Assembly (NCBI GenBank): GCA_023382675.1
Contig: JAHDWN010000006.1
Coordinates: 1-64,000, forward strand
Source: Anaerolineae bacterium
GTDB lineage: Bacteria; Chloroflexota; Anaerolineae; Aggregatilineales; Phototrophicaceae
Direction of reading: 5' to 3'
Length of the DNA stretch: 64,000 nucleotides
The notes under the pieces were generated by a model, which was not told the origin of the DNA, did not search any database, and saw only the letters and a list, made by a program, of their open reading frames with translations. The position numbers and the translations under genes are program-made. Shown here in pieces: positions 37,325 through 46,550 of this stretch (positions are counted from its first letter, which is position 1; each line of letters begins with the position of its first letter).

Positions 37325-38130
37325 TGAGCGCAGACCACAGTGTCGATGAATTGATCGCCGTCTGCATCTCGCGCCAGGTCGTCGATGGCGAAGTGCTGGC
37401 GCAGGGCATCAACACGCCGCTGGTAATGGCCGGGTTCATCCTCGCGCAGTGTACGCACGCGCCGAATGTGCGTTTCGCTTCGGCCATCGGCCAGAGCATG
37501 TGCCGCGAATGGGGTGCGCTTGGCGTCGGGCGCGTCGAAGATCTGTGGTTGGGCAAGGCGCAGATGCACGTCGGCTTCGTCAGCGCGGCGGCGGATCTGC
37601 TGCCCAAGTACAATCCAAAAGAGTTCTTCCGCCCCGCGCAGGTGGATGTGTACGGCAATTTCAACAACGTCGCCATCAAGCGACCACGGATGCGTCTGCC
37701 CGGCACTGGTGGCATCCCCGACGTGACACCGACGTCGGAGCACATCTATCTCTACGTGCCCCGGCATTCGCGCGTCGTCTTCGTCGAGGCGGTCGATTTC
37801 GTCAGCGGCATGGGGCACGCGCCGCAGCGCCAGCACGGATCAGGCCCGCGCTATCTTGTCAGCGATCTGGGCGAGTTCGACTGGCATGAGGGGCGAATGC
37901 GGCTGATCCGCCACTTTCCGGGCGTTACGGTCGAGCATATCCAAAAGAAGACCGGATTTGCATTGGATATCGCCCCGGACGTGAGCGAGACGCCGCTGCC
38001 GTCGTCTGAGGAACTGCGGCTGCTGCGCGAGGACATCGATCCGCTCGGCGTGCGGCGTTTGGAGACACTCGGCGGCAGTGCGCGTAAAGATCTGCTGCGC
38101 CAGATTTTGGCGGCGGAAGGCGCGCTCTAA
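37324..38130 (+). CDS. CoA-transferase subunit beta (family I, glutaconate type)
   Basis: A 268-residue protein like the beta subunits of glutaconate and 3-oxoacid CoA-transferases. It opens DELIAVCISRQVVDGEVLAQ and INTPLVMAGFILAQCTHAPN, the family's N-terminal region where the catalytic Glu normally sits. GNFNNVAIKRPRMRLPGTGG is the usual glycine-rich segment, and the C-terminal part has PRYLVSDLGEFDW and HFPGVTVEHIQKKTGF. The ATG at 37324 shares a base with the rtcB stop (TGATG). The matching alpha subunit is not adjacent but at 60171-60980. It ends overlapping the convergent binding-protein gene by 4 bp. Confidence 0.88.
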   Translation: MSADHSVDELIAVCISRQVVDGEVLAQGINTPLVMAGFILAQCTHAPNVRFASAIGQSMCREWGALGVGRVEDLWLGKAQMHVGFVSAAADLLPKYNPKEFFRPAQVDVYGNFNNVAIKRPRMRLPGTGGIPDVTPTSEHIYLYVPRHSRVVFVEAVDFVSGMGHAPQRQHGSGPRYLVSDLGEFDWHEGRMRLIRHFPGVTVEHIQKKTGFALDIAPDVSETPLPSSEELRLLREDIDPLGVRRLETLGGSARKDLLRQILAAEGAL

Positions 38131-39935
38131 TTCACGCGCCAATCGCCAAGTGTGCGGAAACGGTCAGACAAGGCACCGATCGTCCCTAGCTGGACATTGG
38201 TCAGCCGTGGACTGGTCGCATACGTGAATAGCGGATAGTACAGCGGAATAGCGATGACGCGTTCGGCAAATTCGCGCTGAAACGCCTGGTAGAGTTCGAT
38301 GCGATTGATGCCGTTTGGATCGCGCCGCGCCCGTTCCAGCAACTGGCTGATCGTGCGGTCATCCGCGCCGCCATAGTTCAAGCCATCGGGCACGAACTGC
38401 CCCTGATGCCAGAACGTATAAACATCGGGATCTGTGCTCGCGCCAAGCGCATATTCGACGATTGCCACGTCAAATTCGCCTGCCTCCAGGCGCGCATGAT
38501 AATCAGCGAGGCTGACTGCCTCGACGCCGACGGCGAGATTGAGCTGTGACCACTGGGCGGCGATCTCCTGCGCCATGTTGACCCGGGCTGGATCATCCGG
38601 CACGAGGATGCTGAAATGGAACAGGAAGCCGTCTGGCGTGGTCGTCGGGGCGCTTTCACCCCCTTCAGGTGTGGCCTCGTCGTCGGCATTGCGGGCGGCG
38701 ATGGCGGCGAGACGCTCGCTCGCCAACTGAAGTTCGACGCGTGCGGTATCCGGCGCATAGGCCGGCCAGGGCAGATCGGTTACGTAGGCCCACGAGTTTG
38801 GCATCAGCGGGCTGTTGGCCTCGACGGCAACGTTGGACAGATTGCGCTCGATCACTGACGAGCGATCCAGGCCGGATGCGAGTGCGACCCGAACGCGCTG
38901 CTCGCGGAAAAAGCGTGTCGTATCTTGCTGCCAGTTGAAGATGAGTACTCCCAGGAGCGGCTCGAGCTGCGTATTCAGGGCGATACCGGGATTGCTGTTC
39001 GCCAGATCGAAAAGCTGGCGGCGCTGCTGAGCTGTTTGCGCTGCGAGGCCGTCGATGCTGCCGCTGCTCAAGGCCTGCGCTGCGCTGTCGAACGAGTTGT
39101 AGAGCACGAAGCTGATGCGCTCGATGGGGTAGCGGTCGCGCGCCTCCGGGCGCTGGCGATAGACGGTTGCCGCGCGCAGGTCGATCTGCGTCGGTTGCCC
39201 CTGGTCGTTGACCTGGATTTGCTCAAGCTGATATGGGCCGGTGCCGATGGGTGTCAGGTCGAAGGGATGTGTGACCAGCTGCGCGCCATTTGTACCGCGC
39301 AGGGCATGTTCGGGCAGGATGCCGATCTGGAGCATGTCCAGGAAGGTGCCCAACGGCTGTGTCAGGCGAAAACGCACCAGCCGCTCGCCGATGATCTCCG
39401 TTTCGACGGTACGCCAGAAGTTGCGCAGCTCCGCCGAGCCGGGGAAGTCGGGCGCGCGCAAAATGCTCATGGTATAGGCGACATCGACTGCAGAAAACGG
39501 CACGCCATCCTGCCAGAGCACATCGTCGCGCAGGGTGACGACATATTCCAGCCCATCGGACGAAATGACCCAGCTTTGCGCCAGGGCGGGTTCAGGTTCC
39601 CCATACGTATTGGTGCGCGTCAAGCCTTCGAAGATCAGGGATGTGATGTCATGATCGACTGGGTTGAGGTCAGCGAACAGCGGATTAAGGCGTTGGATCG
39701 TACCGACAAGGCCTTCGCGGAGGGTGCTGATGGTGCCCGCAGGCGGTGGCGTCGACGTCGGCGGCACGGGGGACGGCTCAATGACTGCCGTCGAAGTCAC
39801 CGATAGTGCGAGCGTGGGCGAGATTGCAGGTGTCTCGGCGGGCGATACAGGCTGTGAGCGGAAGATCAAACTGGCGGCGAATAGAAACGCTGCCAGGATC
39901 AGCGCAAGAAGTTGCCAACGAAAACCTCGCAGCAT
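38127..39935 (-). CDS. Family 5 extracellular solute-binding protein (peptide type)
   Basis: A protein of about 602 residues with an N-terminal membrane/signal segment (WQLLALILAAFLFAASLIF), a Ser/Thr/Pro spacer and an SBP_bac_5 domain. The domain begins LREGLVGTIQRLNPLFADLN and contains DITSLIFEGLTRTNTYGEPEP, VTLRDDVLWQDGVPFSAVDV and a C-terminal PLYYPLFTYATSPRL. These proteins deliver peptides, nickel or other solutes to ABC importers, but no permease is nearby. I favour ATG at 39935 (AGGA 11 nt upstream) over ATG at 39947. There is no clear lipobox Cys, so the anchor may be an uncleaved helix. Confidence 0.85.
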   Translation of the reverse strand: MLRGFRWQLLALILAAFLFAASLIFRSQPVSPAETPAISPTLALSVTSTAVIEPSPVPPTSTPPPAGTISTLREGLVGTIQRLNPLFADLNPVDHDITSLIFEGLTRTNTYGEPEPALAQSWVISSDGLEYVVTLRDDVLWQDGVPFSAVDVAYTMSILRAPDFPGSAELRNFWRTVETEIIGERLVRFRLTQPLGTFLDMLQIGILPEHALRGTNGAQLVTHPFDLTPIGTGPYQLEQIQVNDQGQPTQIDLRAATVYRQRPEARDRYPIERISFVLYNSFDSAAQALSSGSIDGLAAQTAQQRRQLFDLANSNPGIALNTQLEPLLGVLIFNWQQDTTRFFREQRVRVALASGLDRSSVIERNLSNVAVEANSPLMPNSWAYVTDLPWPAYAPDTARVELQLASERLAAIAARNADDEATPEGGESAPTTTPDGFLFHFSILVPDDPARVNMAQEIAAQWSQLNLAVGVEAVSLADYHARLEAGEFDVAIVEYALGASTDPDVYTFWHQGQFVPDGLNYGGADDRTISQLLERARRDPNGINRIELYQAFQREFAERVIAIPLYYPLFTYATSPRLTNVQLGTIGALSDRFRTLGDWRVN

Positions 39936-39954
39936 AGGCAATCTCATCCTAGAC

Positions 39955-39988
39955 GAAAAAGAGGTGCTGGATCACTCCGAACACCTCT
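39955..39988 (-). terminator. Rho-independent terminator of secG
   Basis: On the minus strand, AGAGGTG (39988-39982) pairs with CACCTCT (39966-39960). An inner GGA/TCC stem is capped by GTGA, and TTTTTCG follows. It lies about 50 bp after the secG stop and directly before the solute-binding-protein gene. Confidence 0.75.
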
Positions 39989-40038
39989 GTACACAACTAT
40001 GGAGAAGCAACGTGTGCGGGCAACCTGAACAGCGGCGA

Positions 40039-40266
40039 TCAGCGACCGAATGCCACTGCCAGGATCGACACGGCCACAAAGGCGAACGCCAGGACGATGG
40101 TCAGTTGGAAAAGCGTCTTTTCCAGGCCGCGCCGGGTGCGGGCGATGCCACCCATCGCTTCGCCACCGAGCAGGCTGCCCAGCCCACTGCCTTTGACCTG
40201 AAGCAGAATGATGACGACCAGCGCGATAGATAGAATGATCGAGGCGATTTCGAGCGCGACATTCAT
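40039..40266 (-). CDS. secG: Preprotein translocase subunit SecG
   Basis: SecG is the small auxiliary subunit of the SecYEG channel. The 75-residue protein has two membrane helices, IASIILSIALVVIILLQ and FQLTIVLAFAFVAVSILAVAF. They flank the family motif VKGSGLGSLLGG and the RTRRGLEKTLFQLT region. The ATG at 40266 has AGGGAG about 11 nt upstream; the frame extends further 5' without support. It lies between the CtpA-like protease and the peptide-binding protein and has its own terminator. Confidence 0.93.
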   Translation of the reverse strand: MNVALEIASIILSIALVVIILLQVKGSGLGSLLGGEAMGGIARTRRGLEKTLFQLTIVLAFAFVAVSILAVAFGR

Positions 40267-40353
40267 GGGCGCGTGTACTCCCTGGCTAACCAATGGACGC
40301 AATGGCAGCAGTATATCATGCTCGCGCAGCGGCGCAAAGTCCGGGTAGCGTCC

Positions 40354-41568
40354 TCAATTCTGCGGCAGCGCGACGAGTTGCGTCTGGAGGAAATCCAGTG
40401 CGGCATTCAGTTGGATGTCGTTCTCGAAATCCTCGGCGGACGTGGGTGACCATTCGACCATGATGTCCGGCGTGATGCCCTGCTGGTGGATCCAGCTTCC
40501 GTGCGGCGTGAGCCAGCGCGCGATGGTGATACGTGCGCCGCCGCCGTTGAGCAGCGCGTGCCACGTCTGCACTGTACCCTTGCCGAATGTCGTTTCGCCA
40601 ATCACCGTGACGACGCCGTAATCTTGCCATGCGCCCGCTACCAGTTCGGACGCGCTGGCGCTGGACTCATCCACCAGCAGCACGACGGGGATGTCGAGCG
40701 ACAAAGCATTGCCTTCGGCGGCGAGGTCTTGCTTCTGGTCGCCGAAATCTTCCGTGACCAGCGTGCCCTCGTTCACCAGCAAACTGCCCACGTCGATGGC
40801 GCTGTCCAGCAAGCCGCCGAGGTTGCCACGGAAGTCGAAGATCAAGCCCTTCAGACTATCTGGATTCAAATCTGCGAGCGCTGTGTCGATTTCGGCGCGC
40901 GCGTCCGGGCTGAATTCGCTCAGACGCACGTAGCCGATGTCGCCGTCAAGACGTTCGCTTTCGACGTTCTGGATCTGGATGCGTTCGCGGCGGATCTCGA
41001 AGTCAACCAACTGATCGCCGCGCAGCATGGTGATATTGACGGTTGTGCCTTCGCGCCCGCGGACGATGAGTGCCAGTTCCATCTGGGAGACACCGGTCAT
41101 ATCCTGACCGTCAACCATCGCGAAGATGTCGCCGGGCAGTACGCCAGCCTTTTGCGCGGGCGTCCCTTCCAGAACGCTGACGACCTCGATCTGTTCCGCG
41201 TCGTTAGTGCGGATGACAACGCCGATACCGGTGATCTCGCCGTCGAGGTCATCATTCATCATCTCGAACGTCGCCGGGTCCATGTAGCCGCTGAAATCGT
41301 CGCCAAGCGCGTTGAGCATCCCGTCGAGTGCGCCGTTGACGAGTGTCGCATCGTCGATTTGATCGCGATCCAGGTAATCGCTGCGGATCAGGTTGTAGGT
41401 CTGCCAGAAGGCGCGAAAAGCCTCGCGTGCTTCCGGCGGGGGCGAGCCTGAATCCTGCGCGAATGTGATGCTATTTTGACCACCGACAAAGATCCCAAGC
41501 GCGAAAACGACCACGAGCAGGAGACCGGTCGGTAGATATTTGCCAAGGAATGCGGACGAGAGTTTCAT
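40354..41568 (-). CDS. S41-family carboxy-terminal processing protease (CtpA-like)
   Basis: A protein of about 404 residues with a signal anchor (TGLLLVVVFALGIFVGG), an N-terminal helical region, a PDZ domain (GIGVVIRTNDAEQIEVVSVL and AGVLPGDIFAMVDGQDM, residues ~115-185) and a tail-specific protease domain. The catalytic Ser is in VVLLVDESSASASELVAGA, and the Lys follows in GETTFGKGTVQ. YVRLSEFS and LIFDFRGNLGG are also typical. It should act outside the membrane. I chose ATG at 41568 (GGAG 10 nt upstream); ATG at 41577 is possible. Confidence 0.93.
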   Translation of the reverse strand: MKLSSAFLGKYLPTGLLLVVVFALGIFVGGQNSITFAQDSGSPPPEAREAFRAFWQTYNLIRSDYLDRDQIDDATLVNGALDGMLNALGDDFSGYMDPATFEMMNDDLDGEITGIGVVIRTNDAEQIEVVSVLEGTPAQKAGVLPGDIFAMVDGQDMTGVSQMELALIVRGREGTTVNITMLRGDQLVDFEIRRERIQIQNVESERLDGDIGYVRLSEFSPDARAEIDTALADLNPDSLKGLIFDFRGNLGGLLDSAIDVGSLLVNEGTLVTEDFGDQKQDLAAEGNALSLDIPVVLLVDESSASASELVAGAWQDYGVVTVIGETTFGKGTVQTWHALLNGGGARITIARWLTPHGSWIHQQGITPDIMVEWSPTSAEDFENDIQLNAALDFLQTQLVALPQN

Positions 41569-41720
41569 GTTGGACATGCTCCACAACAAATGGTCTCTCT
41601 ATTATACGCACGAGCCAAAGCGAAGAATTGAGTGATAGCTAAACGTCACATATGCAATATATAAATCCATCCTACTGTAATGCACAGTGACAACGGTTAC
41701 GCGGGAGAAGGTGGGGACAC

Positions 41721-42083
41721 ATGATGCTGACACGTGACGATTTGCGCGGCCAATGCCTGGCGCAGGTGGGTGCAATCGAGGATTTCCCGTTCGGGGCAGA
41801 CGTGGCCGTCTACAAAGTTGGCGGCAAGATCTTTGCGCTGCTGCCTGTGGACGAGTCGCTGACGATTTCGCTCAAGTGCGAGCCGACGCTGGCGAAGGTC
41901 TTGCGCGACACCTATCCGGCAGTGCGGCCCGGCTACCACCTCAACAAGCAGCATTGGAATACGGTAACTGTCGATGGCAGCATCTCGCCGGACGAGATCA
42001 TCGACATGATCGAGCATTCGTATGGGCGCGTCTTTTCCGGTCTGACACGCGCGCAGCGCAAGGCCATCAGCGGCGAGGGGTAA
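41721..42083 (+). CDS. MmcQ/YjbR family protein
   Basis: A 120-residue protein of the MmcQ/YjbR family, which has a CyaY-like fold and is often called DNA-binding. The family features are FPFGADVAVYKVGGKIFALL in the N-terminal half, SLKCEPTLAKVLRDTYPAV, PGYHLNKQHWNTVTVDG and the C-terminal helix IIDMIEHSYGRVFSGLTRAQR. The role in the cell is not settled. A single plus-strand gene, convergent with the histidine kinase, with only 7 bp between the two stop codons. Confidence 0.88.
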   Translation: MMLTRDDLRGQCLAQVGAIEDFPFGADVAVYKVGGKIFALLPVDESLTISLKCEPTLAKVLRDTYPAVRPGYHLNKQHWNTVTVDGSISPDEIIDMIEHSYGRVFSGLTRAQRKAISGEG

Positions 42084-42090
42084 GCGAGGA

Positions 42091-44178
42091 TCAATCCGGT
42101 TCGGCGATGGATTGCCAGGGCAGAATGATGGTCGCTCGCGTGCCTCTTTCGGGTCTGGGTTCGACGTAGCACTCACCACCGACGATGTTCAGCAGCGTGC
42201 GATGCAGCGCCAGGCCGTTGTGACCAGGCGAGTCGGCTGGTGGCACGTGGTCGATGCCGATGCCGTTGTCCTCCACGTGGATGTAAAGCGCATCGCGCGC
42301 CTGGATTTCGAGGGTCAGGTGCAGCGGATCGCCGTTTTTGCTGCGCGCGTGCAGGGCGGCATTGCGCACGAACTCGCGGACGGCATTGACGAGCACATCT
42401 TTTGCCAGCGGATCGAGCGGCGGCAGTGGCCGGTCAGTGATCTGCCAATCGACACGCTCGAAAGCCGCGGGGAATTCATGTGCGATCAGGGCGCGCAGTT
42501 CAGCGACGAGATCGGCTTGCTTGCTCGCCTGAAGCGGGACGAGTGAGACGCGAATCAGATCGGAGATTTGCTGATGCACGTTTGTCAGAGCGGGGAGCGC
42601 ATCACTGCCACCCGGCAGCGCGCTGATCTGCAAAATGGCATCGTGCAGCGTGGGCAGCACTTCGTCGTGCAGCGTGCGCCGGGTCGCCAGATCGACCACG
42701 CGGCTGGCGGTCGTGCGTTTGCGCTGGAGCTTGAGCAAGCGTTCGGTCATGGTCTCGCTGACGAGCATATCGATGATTCGCTCGCCGCTCGCCTGCGCGA
42801 TGTCGATCTCCTCCTGGCTGTAGAGTCCGCCATCGGTTTTCTTGCTCAGAAACAGCGCGCCGATCAGGCCGCGCTCTGCCCAGAGCGGGATCGCCCAGTG
42901 ATACGTTTGAACCGCCTCTGTCGAAAGCAGCACCGGCCCATCTTCCAGGCTGGCAGGGACAGGCGGCACTAAAGGCGTGACAGCCTTGGGATAGGCCAGC
43001 GCCGCGCCTGCGAGCGAGGCGAACGGGCCCAGCGGCAAGAGCAGCCCGCGATTCGTATTCAGCACGTCATGGCAAGTTGCGTCGAGCAGTTCCTGCGCGC
43101 GGGATGCGCCGTCCTGACTCAGGCTGAGCGCGCGCGTGAGCGTTCGATGGCTGCCGACAAAGGGGCGTAACTGGCGAATGAGCGCCTCGTGTTCTTCGAA
43201 CGTGCGCCAACTGTAGACCGCAACCATGGCGACCGCCATCACGACCGTCAGCAGCAAGCCATAGATCAGCCGCAATTGGAGGAGGATGCTCCAACTGACG
43301 ATGACCGCCAGTACCAGTGCGATCAGCAGCACGATACGCCACTGCCGGTTCAAGCGTCTGCGCGGCAGGATGCGCCCCGTGAACACCTCGTAGGTGACTA
43401 TCGCCTGGCCGAGCGCAAGGTTGCCCACGGCAATCAGGAGCGACAGCGCCAGATCGAACCAACCGATAGAGTCGGCGCGAATGCTGAACAGCCCAGCACG
43501 TTCGCTCTGGCCGAGCACCCGGGCCACGAAATAGCAGACTAACACGCTGACGGCGAGCAGCAGCCCGGAAGTGCCGAGCAGCCACGGGCGCGCGCGCTGG
43601 CGGCCGATCGCTACTGCTGGCTGTGACGATGGGGCAGGGTGGAGCAGTGCGTCAATCGACAGGCCGATGCAGCTCACCATCAGGAGCGGGGCGGCGACAA
43701 AGACAATCGGAATGCCAAACAGGCTCGGCGTTTTGGCGAGATCGAGCGCGATGATGCTCTCGAAGGCCGGGATCGGGTTGGCGAAGATCATCCACAGGAG
43801 CAAGACGACGCCGATCAGCGTTGCCAGACTCAGCCATAGCGCATGGCGGCGGAAAAGCGGTGAGTGTGGGCGATTCCAGAAGCCGCTGAACCAGAGGATG
43901 ACGACGTACCAGACATATGGCGCGGCGGTCACAGGCAGCCAGCCGGACTGCCACCAGAAATTCAGGCCGTCATAGTTGAAGCTGAGGGATTGGCCCAGGA
44001 TAGCAGTGTGAGTGATGAAGAACGCTGCGCCCAGCAGCAGCCCGCCGCCCATCAAGAGCACGCCGCTGTTGCGCAGGTCGGCATTCAGGAGCACGATCAG
44101 GCCGAGCCAGAGCAAGACAATGGTGTTGAACAGCGAGACGGCGATAATCGCCCAATCGAGCAGCGCGAGGCCGGTCAT
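42091..44178 (-). CDS. Membrane sensor histidine kinase with GAF domain
   Basis: A 695-residue sensor. Residues 1-330 have about nine to ten membrane helices. Residues ~345-490 are a GAF-like domain, with ALAYPKAVTPLVPPVPASL and WAIPLWAERGLIGALFLSKK. The kinase core follows, with a HisKA_3-like phospho-acceptor in ATRRTLHDEVLPTLHDAIL near residue 508. The ATPase domain is near residues 585-695, with VREFVRNAALHARSKNG and YIHVEDNGIGIDH, and GTRATIILP at the end. The ATG at 44178 overlaps the response-regulator stop (ATGA), so the pair is co-translated. The signal sensed is unknown. Confidence 0.88.
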   Translation of the reverse strand: MTGLALLDWAIIAVSLFNTIVLLWLGLIVLLNADLRNSGVLLMGGGLLLGAAFFITHTAILGQSLSFNYDGLNFWWQSGWLPVTAAPYVWYVVILWFSGFWNRPHSPLFRRHALWLSLATLIGVVLLLWMIFANPIPAFESIIALDLAKTPSLFGIPIVFVAAPLLMVSCIGLSIDALLHPAPSSQPAVAIGRQRARPWLLGTSGLLLAVSVLVCYFVARVLGQSERAGLFSIRADSIGWFDLALSLLIAVGNLALGQAIVTYEVFTGRILPRRRLNRQWRIVLLIALVLAVIVSWSILLQLRLIYGLLLTVVMAVAMVAVYSWRTFEEHEALIRQLRPFVGSHRTLTRALSLSQDGASRAQELLDATCHDVLNTNRGLLLPLGPFASLAGAALAYPKAVTPLVPPVPASLEDGPVLLSTEAVQTYHWAIPLWAERGLIGALFLSKKTDGGLYSQEEIDIAQASGERIIDMLVSETMTERLLKLQRKRTTASRVVDLATRRTLHDEVLPTLHDAILQISALPGGSDALPALTNVHQQISDLIRVSLVPLQASKQADLVAELRALIAHEFPAAFERVDWQITDRPLPPLDPLAKDVLVNAVREFVRNAALHARSKNGDPLHLTLEIQARDALYIHVEDNGIGIDHVPPADSPGHNGLALHRTLLNIVGGECYVEPRPERGTRATIILPWQSIAEPD

Positions 44179-44915
44179 AGCGCCACTGGTGCCCAATCTC
44201 CGCGCGCATCCAGGCAGTAGGCTGTGCCGTCGGTATCCCAGCGCAAGAGTTCTCCGCGTTGATAGATGATGCTGGCGCGCGTCCGGGCGATCTTCTCGTC
44301 GGTTGTGCTGTCCACCAGCCCCCAGGCGGCGTAGATCTCGCCGTTCGTCCGGCTGATCGTCCGCTTGTCACGGAAACCCATGCGCGTGGCAATCTGCTCG
44401 TTGGTCAGCCCTCGCGCGATCAGGCGGATGACCGTTTGCTCGTTCGGTTCCAGGAGTGCCATCGGGTCGTTCTGATCCCGCTGTCTCACTTCCTGCACGC
44501 GCATCTCAATATCCGGGTCGATGAAACTGCGGCCGGCCACGGCGTCCTTGAGCAAGGGGACAATCATGTCTGGCAGCAGATAATTGGACTTGCGCACGTA
44601 GGCATAGTGGCTGAGGATGCCCGATTCTCTGAACATGCGGTAATAGCTGTCATCGTCCTGGATCGAGTAGAAGACCACCGGCATCCGCGGGAACTCGCGC
44701 CGGATCGCAATCGCCGCTTCGATGCCATTCATGACGCCAGCCAGGGCAACATCCATCAGAATGACGCGCACCGGCACATCACTCAGGCAGAGTTCGAGCG
44801 CCGCTTCGCCCGTATCCGTCTCCGCCGTCACTGCGACGTCGCCGGTCACTTCCAACCCCTTTTTCAGCCCCGCGCGCAGCCGCGCATGATCTTCTACCAG
44901 CATCGTTTCGAGCAT
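44175..44915 (-). CDS. Response regulator with LuxR-type HTH
   Basis: A 246-residue regulator. The receiver domain starts MLETMLVEDHARLRAGLKKG with the acidic pocket, has VILMDVALAGVMNGIEAA with the phospho-Asp near residue 55, and FYSIQDDDSYYRMF and YVRKSN with the conserved Lys. A LuxR/NarL-type helix-turn-helix follows near residues 155-205 (LLEPNEQTVIRLIARGLTN and EQIATRMGFRDKRTI), with a ~40-residue C-terminal tail. ATG at 44915 has AGGAGG 8 nt upstream. It is partnered with the histidine kinase next in the operon and divergent from the radical SAM gene. Confidence 0.9.
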   Translation of the reverse strand: MLETMLVEDHARLRAGLKKGLEVTGDVAVTAETDTGEAALELCLSDVPVRVILMDVALAGVMNGIEAAIAIRREFPRMPVVFYSIQDDDSYYRMFRESGILSHYAYVRKSNYLLPDMIVPLLKDAVAGRSFIDPDIEMRVQEVRQRDQNDPMALLEPNEQTVIRLIARGLTNEQIATRMGFRDKRTISRTNGEIYAAWGLVDSTTDEKIARTRASIIYQRGELLRWDTDGTAYCLDARGDWAPVAL

Positions 44916-45098
44916 CGACACATCCTCCTATTTGAACACTAAAGTGGGTTGTGCGTCCGGTCAAGCACTCAGGTGCTTCAGGTTGGCGACCTGAGCAGTG
45001 GAGCACAACGGGCGAATTCCCTAAGCTGGATACATCTCTGGTTGGCAGCCTGTGCGCCGCCGACCACGACTCAGACAATGGAAGCAAGGAGCACCGCC

Positions 45099-46532
45099 GT
45101 GAAAGTCAAAATGATCTTGCCTGCGCTGACCGAGGCCAAAAGCCCGTTCTTCCGGCCAATCAAGTATTCGCTGTTTCCGCCGCTGGGTCTGGCGACACTG
45201 GCTGCTTATCTCGACATGGACGATGAGGTGGTGATCCAGGACGAGCATGTCGAGACACTCGACCTGACCGACGAGCCAGATCTGGTGGTGATCCAGGTCT
45301 ACATCACGTCGGCATATCGCGCTTATCAGCTTGCCGATCATTATCGTGCGAAAGGTGCATATGTGGCGCTCGGTGGCTTGCACGTGACCTCGCTGCCGGA
45401 CGAGGCTGCCGAACACGCAGATTCTATCTTCCTGGGGCCGGGTGAGGATACCTGGCCGCAGTTCCTACGCGATTTCCGCGCTGGCCATCCCGCGCCGGCC
45501 TATCAATCCAACGTGCGTACCCTGATCGGCTTGCCGCCTGTGCGTCGCGAGCTGATCAAACGGCATCTGTACCTCGTGCCGAACTCGATTGTCGTCTCAC
45601 GCGGCTGCCCGCACGTGTGCGACTTCTGTTACAAAGAGGCATTCTTCAAGGGCGGCAAAGGCTTTTATACGCAGACGGTTGACGATGCGCTGGCCGAGAT
45701 CGAACGTCTGCCTGGGCGGCATCTCTATTTCCTCGACGATCATCTGTTCGGCAACGCGCGGTTTGCCTCGGCCCTGTTCGACGGTATGCAGGGCATGGGG
45801 CGCTTGTGGCAGGCGGCGGGGACTGTTCAGTCGGTGCTCAAGCCGGGGCTGCTGGAGAAGGCTGTCGCCGCCGGATTGCGCAGTCTGTTCGTCGGCTTCG
45901 AGACGCTTAATCCGAACAGCCTGCGCGAGCAGCACAAAGTCCAGAATCTCAATCGGGATTACGCCGCAGCCATTCGCCGCCTGCACGATCTGGGCGTGAT
46001 GGTCAATGGCAGCTTCGTCTTTGGCATGGATGATGATGACGAATCGGTCTTTGATCGCACGGTCGCCTGGGCGATTGAGCAGGGGATCGAGACGGCGACA
46101 TTTCACATTCTCACGCCGTACCCGGATACGGCGCTGCACCAGCGGATGGAAGCGGAAGACCGCGTCACGAGCCGCAACTGGGATCTGTATGATACGCGGC
46201 ACGTCGTCTATCGCCCGGCGAAACTCGCGCCGGAAGCGCTCGAAGCTGGTTACTGGCGCGCCTACCGCGAGTTTTATCGCTGGGGTGCGATTTTCCGTGG
46301 GGCGATGACCAAGCCGACATTGTCAGGGTCAGTGCGGCATGTCGCCTATGCGGGGGGCTGGAAGAAGTTCGAGCCTTTCTGGGATGCTGTCGTCCGCATG
46401 AAGCGCGCGACCCAACTGCTGCCACTGCTGGAAACAATCCTGGCCGAATTTGGCCGCCACGCGCCCGGAACGCCCGGAACGCCCGCTGCAAACGCAGAGG
46501 GAGCACTCGTATTGAGCGGCAAACAGGCTTGA
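45099..46532 (+). CDS. B12-binding-domain radical SAM protein
   Basis: A 477-residue protein with a cobalamin-binding-type N-terminal domain (residues ~1-135) that contains FPPLGLATLAAYLDMDDEVV, VVIQVYITSAYRAYQLADHY and YVALGGLHVTSLPDEAAEHA. The radical SAM core has the 4Fe-4S motif CPHVCDFC in SIVVSRGCPHVCDFCYKEAF. GFETLNPNSLREQHKVQN and GSFVFGMDDDDESVFDRTV are typical of the class. Such enzymes methylate or rearrange unactivated carbons; HpnJ/HpnP-like lipid enzymes are among the relatives, but the substrate is unknown. The start is GTG at 45099 with AAGGAG 7 nt upstream. The C terminus carries a low-complexity APGTPGTPAANAEG. Confidence 0.85.
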   Translation: MKVKMILPALTEAKSPFFRPIKYSLFPPLGLATLAAYLDMDDEVVIQDEHVETLDLTDEPDLVVIQVYITSAYRAYQLADHYRAKGAYVALGGLHVTSLPDEAAEHADSIFLGPGEDTWPQFLRDFRAGHPAPAYQSNVRTLIGLPPVRRELIKRHLYLVPNSIVVSRGCPHVCDFCYKEAFFKGGKGFYTQTVDDALAEIERLPGRHLYFLDDHLFGNARFASALFDGMQGMGRLWQAAGTVQSVLKPGLLEKAVAAGLRSLFVGFETLNPNSLREQHKVQNLNRDYAAAIRRLHDLGVMVNGSFVFGMDDDDESVFDRTVAWAIEQGIETATFHILTPYPDTALHQRMEAEDRVTSRNWDLYDTRHVVYRPAKLAPEALEAGYWRAYREFYRWGAIFRGAMTKPTLSGSVRHVAYAGGWKKFEPFWDAVVRMKRATQLLPLLETILAEFGRHAPGTPGTPAANAEGALVLSGKQA

Positions 46533-46550
46533 GTTGGCAAGAGACAATAC

